Source: Histoplasma ohiense (Eukaryota; Ascomycota; Eurotiomycetes; Onygenales; Ajellomycetaceae). Taken from it: a stretch of 64,000 nt of DNA. Of this stretch, positions 57,956 to 64,000 are shown piece by piece (position 1 is the first letter of the stretch; each line of letters starts with the position of its first letter). The stretch covers positions 4,145,501 to 4,209,500 of the forward strand of contig JAEVHH010000002.1 in assembly GCA_017607445.1 (NCBI GenBank), in the 5' to 3' direction. The position numbers and the translations under genes are program-made. Under the pieces are notes generated by a model. It saw nothing but the letters and a program-made list of their open reading frames with translations. It was not told where the DNA came from and made no database searches.

Positions 57956-60900
57956 AACATATCATTCAACTTGCAATGACAGTCATAAATACAGAAAGTC
58001 AATACAAAAATGCTTTAAACTTCACTGTTACAGTGAAACTTGCTACATCTAAAGATCTGTAAACAATGCTTGTGCTAGTAGACTCTGAATCAGAAGTGAA
58101 CTGTGTCAATGAATTTTGAGCAAAGAATCACAATCTAGAAGCTGCTCACTGCAAAATTAAAATAATCAAATCAATTGATGAATGCATAATGTGCTTCTTT
58201 GAAGAGTATAACATTGCAACAACTGTCACTGATCACAAAAGTAATACACAGCAGACATCTCATTTCTTTCATACAATGAAGATGAAAAACTACAATCTTG
58301 TATTAGAATTTCCTTGATTAAGACAAATAAATCCTCTTATAGATTGATCAGATGAACAATTCTTCTTTAGAAGCTCTGAAGATGAACAACAGTCTCAAAT
58401 TATTTCTGAACAAGATGTCTTAGCTGAAGTTCTCACAGAAGCTAGAGTAGAAATGCTTGTAGTATTATCTACAGAACATTCAAAAGACTCAAAGCATGCT
58501 TTATATATATTCTCAGCTGCATATTCAGACTTGCTGATCAGTCTATCTGATTATGTCATGCCATACATACATATCTTCTCAGAAGAAGCTGCTATAAATG
58601 TGAAAAGATCAGAAGAGACAGAACACTGTATAGATCTCAAATCTGATACACAATCTTCATTTATGCTAATATACAATCTCTCTGAAACTGAGTTAGCCAC
58701 TTGAAGAGAATATTTAAAAAATGTATTAGATAAAGAGTAGATACAATCATTCAGTAGCTCAGCTGATGCACTGATTCTTTTTGTTCTCAAAAAAGATGAT
58801 AGACTCTGTCTTTGTGTAGACTATCAAGAATTAAATCAGATCATCATCAAGAATCAATATCCTCTATCTCTAATAAATGAATTACTTGATAGACTTTCAA
58901 AAGCTAAGATATTCACCAAGCTGAATCTTCAAGATGTCTACCACCACATACTTATAGCAGCAAAAGACTGTTGAAAGACAGTCTTTAGAACAAGATATGA
59001 ATATTTTGAATATGTAGTTATGCCATTTGAACTAGCTAATACTTCAGCAATATTTCAAGCATACATTAACAATGCCTTGTCTGATTTGTTGGATATATGT
59101 TGCATTGTCTATTTGGATGACATTCTCATATTCTTTAATTCAAAGCAGAAATATAAAGTGTATGTTACTAAGATGCTAGAATGTCTCAAGTATGCAAATC
59201 TATTTGCAAAACTCTCTAAGTGTGAATTCAAAGTGAACAAAATCTCATTTCTGAGATTTGTTATAGATACAAATGATGTTGAGATGAAGTCAGACAGAGT
59301 CTCCACTATTGTGAGATAGTCTATATCTAAATCAATTAAAGAGGTTCAATTCTTCTTGAGCTTTGCTGATTTCTATCAGCAATTTATTAAGTCTTTCTCC
59401 TCTATTGCAGCCTCATTATTTGAACTTACAAAAGAGAGCAAGAAGAGGAAAAGAAAAGCCACTTTTATATAGACAGAAGATGTTCAAAATGCTTTTAATA
59501 AGCTCAAATCATGCTTTATATGTGCTTCTCTATTAGCTTATTTTGACTCAGCTCAGTTTATTCAGATCAAATCTGATGCATTCACTTTTGCAGTTGCTGC
59601 TATTCTGTCACAGTTGCAGAATGATGAACACTGACATTCAGTTGTCTTCTGATCAAGAAAGTTGATTGATGTGGAAACATATTATGATACTCATGATAAA
59701 GAACTCTTAGCTATTGTAGCAGCATTTAAGAATTGAAGACACTATCTGCAGAGAAGTCAGTATTCAATTCAAGTCTGATCTGATCATGCCAATCTGCAGT
59801 ACTTTATGACAACTAAAGAACTGAACAGACATCAGATCAGATGAGTAAAAGCTTTATCTGCTTATAATTTTGTATTACTGCACCACTCTGAATCAAAGAA
59901 TTCAGCTGATGAGTTCAGTTATCACACAGACTACAGTGAGATCTATAATGATCAAACTATATTATCTACTCTGCAACAGAAGCTGAAACATGGAGTTAGA
60001 CTTTACTGAAAAACTGATACTTCTTTTCAAAATGATATTTCTTCTGATGTAGTCTGTGCATGAGTCTCTAATGAGCAAAATGCTTCTTTTAATGAGTCAA
60101 AAGTATTTCATATATTGATGTCTTCTATCTCTTGCATAAACTCTTTCTCTTCATTGTGTGTTGAGCAATATATGCCCTGGATTGCAGTCAATAAGACTAT
60201 TTGTGAGAATTCAGCATATACAGAAATATCTGAATTCTTCATTTTATTTCTGAGTAAAGCACAGAAGATTGATTCTTTTGCTGCTGAGCAAAGAGAGAAG
60301 ATAAAAGAGAAGAGTATGACTGTCACTGAAAATATACTATAAACAATTTCTGAGAATGATATATTGCATACTGATGATTGTGTGTATGTCCCTCAACAAA
60401 AGACACTCATTGATGAAATTATCAGTGCAAATCATGATGATCCACAGAGGGATCACTTTGATATAAAAAAGTTCATAGATAGCATTCAGAACAAATACTA
60501 TTGACATGAGCTAATCAGAGATATTAAAGATTATATATCCACTTATGATACTTGTCAAAGAGTAAAGTCAAAATGACACAGACAATATGAAGAATTGAGT
60601 ACAATCTTCTTATCATCAAATTCTTTTGAGTTCATTACTATGAATTTTATTACAGAATTGTCAGCCTCTACATTCCTCCATCAAATCTACAATGCAATTT
60701 TAGTGATTGTGGATATATATATCAAGTTTATGATCTATATTTCTTGCATCAAAAACATTACAGTTGACAAACTAGTGGAAATCATTTATATCAAGTTCTA
60801 TACAATTTACAGAGTACTCAAAAACCATATATTCAATTGAGATTCACTGTTTACAAGCCATTATTGATTCATCTTTTGTTATATGCTAGGTGCACATCAG

Positions 60901-61674
60901 AAACTTTCAACAGCCTTTCACTCTCAAACAGACAGTCAAATGAAATGACAAAATCAAACCTTGAAACATTATCTCTGATGCTTTATCAACTATTATCAAG
61001 ATGACTGAGCACACTGACTATCACTGATGCAGTTTGTTTACAATATCTCTCAACATGCCTCTACTGAAATGGCATCTGTGGAAGCCTTAATGGGATATTG
61101 ATCTGATTTGAAAATTAATATCAGCAAACCACCACAACCAGTCGCCATACATGCTGCTAGCTGTGTGAAACATATTGAGGAAACATGTCATAAGCTTATT
61201 GAGAATCTACAAAAGACACAACAAGCACAGAAAATCTATTATAATGCAAAATATAAGCTTTAACAATTTAAAATAGATGACTATATCATACTCAATGCAA
61301 AAAATCTTCAATTGCTGCATCTGATTTGCAAACTTGATCATAAATATGTTGGACTCTTCAAGATTCTGAATACCATTGAAAAACAAGTGTACAAACTAGA
61401 ACTGTCATCTTCATATAGAAGCATTCATTCTGTATTTCAAATATCTTTATTGAAGTCATACAACCACAGAAATAAAGCTCTATCAGAATCAGAATCAGAA
61501 TTTGTCAATGACAAAGAAAAATATCAAATTGAAGAAATTCTTGAAAAATGACAATGAAAAAACAAACCTCTGAAATATCTTGTGAGATGAACAGGTTGGT
61601 GTTCTAGTGATGATACATGAAAATCAGAAGAAAACATATTGAACACTCAGACATTTGAAATCTTTCTCAAATAA
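57949..61674 (+). pseudogene. Ty3-A3 pol
   Basis: PR with LVDSESEVNCVNE near 58075; RT with an intact YLDD at 59110-59121; RNase H near 59470-59930; integrase near 60400-61130; chromodomain near 61510-61660, ending at TAA 61672-61674 as in A1. Contains several TAG as well as TGA stops. Confidence 0.83.
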
Positions 61675-62154
61675 GAAAATAAATGACAAATACAAAAACA
61701 ACATATTCTCAAACATCAAAAACACAAACATCAAATTGAAAGATGTCAGAAGTGCAAATCTTAAATCAAAAAATGTTAGAAGTACAAATCTCATTCAAAC
61801 TTCAATCAAATATATTTTTTTAGAAGGATTTTATCAGAGAAAAGAAAAAAAGAAAAAAATTCAATTTGTGTATAATAAATACAAAAGATAAAAAATACAA
61901 GCAAGGAAAAGACAAAGAAAATGAGTTCTAAGAAAAGTCTAAAGATTCTCAGTTCACTCACTCTCATCTCATTTCTCATCTCTCACTTTCTCTTCTCTCT
62001 CTCATCATCTTTCTCATTTCTTCTCTCTGCCATTCTCACTCAATACTTCTTCTGGTATTTGTAAATTATCAGCATTTATTTTGAGTGCAGAGGTATAGAT
62101 AAATATCTATCTCACAAGACATTTGTCTTCTCACTTCTCTTCTTTCTCATCAAT

Positions 62155-62221
62155 CTATTCATTCTCTGATATATTCAATGAAGAAAGGTATTTTTTCTCA
62201 TCTTCTTCTCCCACTTCTTCA
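62155..62221 (-). pseudogene. Antisense accessory gene of Ty3-A3, terminal remnant
   Basis: Only the last ~20 codons before the shared TAG (62157-62155) remain; the rest is separated by L4. Confidence 0.45.
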
Positions 62222-62245
62222 CCATCTGAGACACCGTATAGATTG

Positions 62246-64000
62246 CATCCTTACAACTACCCATGAACATAGAGGTACATTTGAATTTTCCATTTTCTAA
62301 CTGTTTTTCATATAATTTTAACCCTTCAACCCATTCAACATCATCACACACTCTCTGCAATTACTCTATGTGTGTGTACTGCACAGATTGAGTGGTCATG
62401 GAGCTCTCAACACTCTTCCATTCACTCAAGAACATTGACATAATCTACATCAGATCACTGAAGCTGAAGTCACTGATCAATTTTGTTACTCAAAAGACTG
62501 ACAAGAGACAGAGAAAGATTGTTACAATGTCTTCTTCAATTCTCAAAAAAGTCAGTGACAGCATCTTCACAGTCATCTCTCAGCTACAGAAGTAGTTTGA
62601 GAAGACTCAACAGCAATAGAATCTGTGACAGAAAATCTTCATCAGATTAACAAAGACTCTGAACAGCTGAGTTGAAGAGAAGAAACAGTCAGTCAATCAG
62701 AACTTTGTTCAAATCTTCTGTGAAAGATTCATTGTATATATGACAACAGATCTGAGCATAGCATCAACTCTGAGAGAGAATACTGTTCTGAATACTCATT
62801 CATAGTCAAATTCAGCAAAGATAACTGTGAGAGAGTCAACTATTTGAGTGAGTATTGTACAGAAGAGAAAAAATTCTATCTTCTCTGAAGCTATCTCTGT
62901 CAAAACTGCAGTTTTCTCAGCTGACAGAGCTAGTGAAGCCAGTCTGCAGCTCAAGAACATCAGTCAGTTAAGAAGTCTCACAGAGAGCACAAAGCAGCAG
63001 AAGAATCCACAAATTCTCATCACTTTTCAATCAGAGAAACAGATCACTCAGCTGCAGTTATATACTGTGCAGCAGATGATTGTTGCAAACATTCAGAGAA
63101 TGAAAGATGTGGCTAATATGCTGAAGATAAAGCTCATCAGAACAGATTGAGCAATCACATCAAATAACAAAAATATATGCAATACTCTGATCACTGAGAA
63201 GACAGTGACTACTCTTTGTGAAGTTCTTGACATCATAAAAATCTGACTATCAGAGCAGTGGTACAATTATGCTGTCTCAGAGATTCTGAAATTTGTTCAG
63301 AACTGAAAAGAGACAAAAATCCCCACAGACAAGATAATTAAAAGAGAGATTCTGACTCAGACAAAGATAAAATCAGTAAGCTGTCAACTCTCATGATATG
63401 GAGTGAATCTCAAAATGAGAAAGATTACATGAATTGTTATCTTTCTCACTCTGATGAAAGACTTCTCACTCTTCAATGTCAGTAAGAGAGTCAGACTCAT
63501 TGAGAAAAAATCACTGACAGTGAGATATGACTCAGAATATCAGAGATACTGTCACTCATCAAAGTGTGTGCAACTGATGAGATGCTCCAACTGCAGTGAG
63601 CTCACAAGTCAGCACAAAAGATCAACAGATGTGAAGTGTAAGAAAGTATTATAATATATCAACTGCTGTCAATTCTATTCAGCTGAACATCAGCACTGCT
63701 CTGCTGCATTCAGATATGTGAATAATATTCTCAGACATCTAACTCAAAAGAAGCTAGCAGCTGTCCACTGTCTTGACAATAGATATCACAGAGACACTCA
63801 GAAGCAGCAATCATCATCAACACAGTCAGCATCAATAATCACAGTGATAATATCTACATTATTCACTCAATCAATTCAGTCAACACAGCTCACTGAGCTA
63901 GCACTCTGCAAGCAGACAGCTACTCAGAATTTCATCAGTGAAGAAAATATCATCTGATAGATGATCTGCATCAGACAACACTCAGTTCACACAGCAGAGT
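62246..64000 (+). mobile_element. LINE L4, 5' end of a Tad1-like element
   Basis: Begins CATCCTTACAACTAC like L3 and continues through 5' UTR and ORF1 to the window end, so probably a second full-length copy. It lies in A3. Confidence 0.85.
62398..63957 (+). pseudogene. LINE L4 ORF1 with zinc knuckles
   Basis: ATG 62398 (MELSTLFHSLKNIDIIYIRS). The segment 62848-63150 is open, with Gln/Lys-rich coiled-coil-like sequence. The knuckle region near 63540-63710 reads YQRYCHSSKC and INCCQFYSAEHQHC, the first Cys changed to Tyr. A TGA-TAG pair ends it at 63955-63960. L3 has TGA-CAG there, so TGA may be the ancestral ORF1 stop. Confidence 0.78.

Larger units (their letters stand above)
56314..62245 (+). 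mobile_element. Ty3-A copy A3, 3' end displaced by L4
   Basis: 5' LTR, gag, pol and the distal end of the antisense gene, matching A2 to about 62220. LINE L4 starts at about 62246 within the antisense gene. The right part and 3' LTR lie beyond the window. About 20 bp directly before L4 (62222-62245) do not match A1 or A2. Confidence 0.9.

Noticed and set aside
1..64000. tRNA, rRNA, or host genes
   Set aside because: No cloverleaf, rRNA core sequence or recognisable housekeeping protein was seen on either strand by eye; a covariance search would be needed to exclude small RNAs.

Overview
The window is a dense graveyard of nested retroelements with no host housekeeping gene that I can recognise. 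Several things point to a filamentous ascomycete (Pezizomycotina-like) fungus: chromodomain-type Ty3/gypsy elements, a Tad1-like LINE carrying an RNase H region, and 47-66 bp spliceosomal introns. The DNA has also undergone RIP-like C-to-T decay. The sequence is AT-rich, CpG is scarce, and almost every in-frame stop is TGA, from former CGA or TGG codons. The genus cannot be fixed from this sequence.

Working names. Ty3-A copies: A1 21636-37165, A2 37697-45175, A3 56314-~62245. Ty3-B: B1 28980-36111, minus. Ty3-C: C1 1-11191, minus; C2 16980-19079, plus; C3 19080-21635, minus; C4 37166-46274, plus. Ty3-D: D1 11192-~16900, minus. Ty3-E: E1 2027-9158, plus; E2 46275-56313, minus. LINEs: L1 514-1758, L2 18325-19030, L3 46522-53211 (minus), L4 62246 to the window end. 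M elements (short non-autonomous DNA transposons with a minisatellite core): M1 13869-14880, M2 23607-24548, M3 54093-55075.

Nesting can be read from target-site duplications (TSDs) and from paralogous empty sites. E1 (TSD CTTGT) and L1 (13 bp TSD) lie in C1, and C1 abuts and cuts D1. M1 lies in D1. L2 (15 bp TSD) lies in C2. B1 (TSD AGATG) and M2 (10 bp TSD) lie in A1. A2 (TSD AACAT/AATAT) and E2 lie in C4. L3 (14 bp TSD), M3 (10 bp TSD) and A3 lie in E2. L4 lies in A3.

The most interesting content is a set of genes on the strand opposite to gag-pol, between the end of pol and the 3' LTR, in three different Ty3 families (E, B and A). Each has ATG, GT-AG introns and conserved length. The E and B versions share three exons, phase-0 introns and a C-x2-C-x6-C motif that ends exactly two codons before an intron. 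Family C has no room for such a gene. Other notable points are a canonical -1 slippery heptamer at the gag/pol junction in A and E, a UGA CUA stop context between gag and protease in B, 10 bp TSDs proving that the M elements are mobile, and a decay spectrum that favours CpG and CpC but spares CpA.
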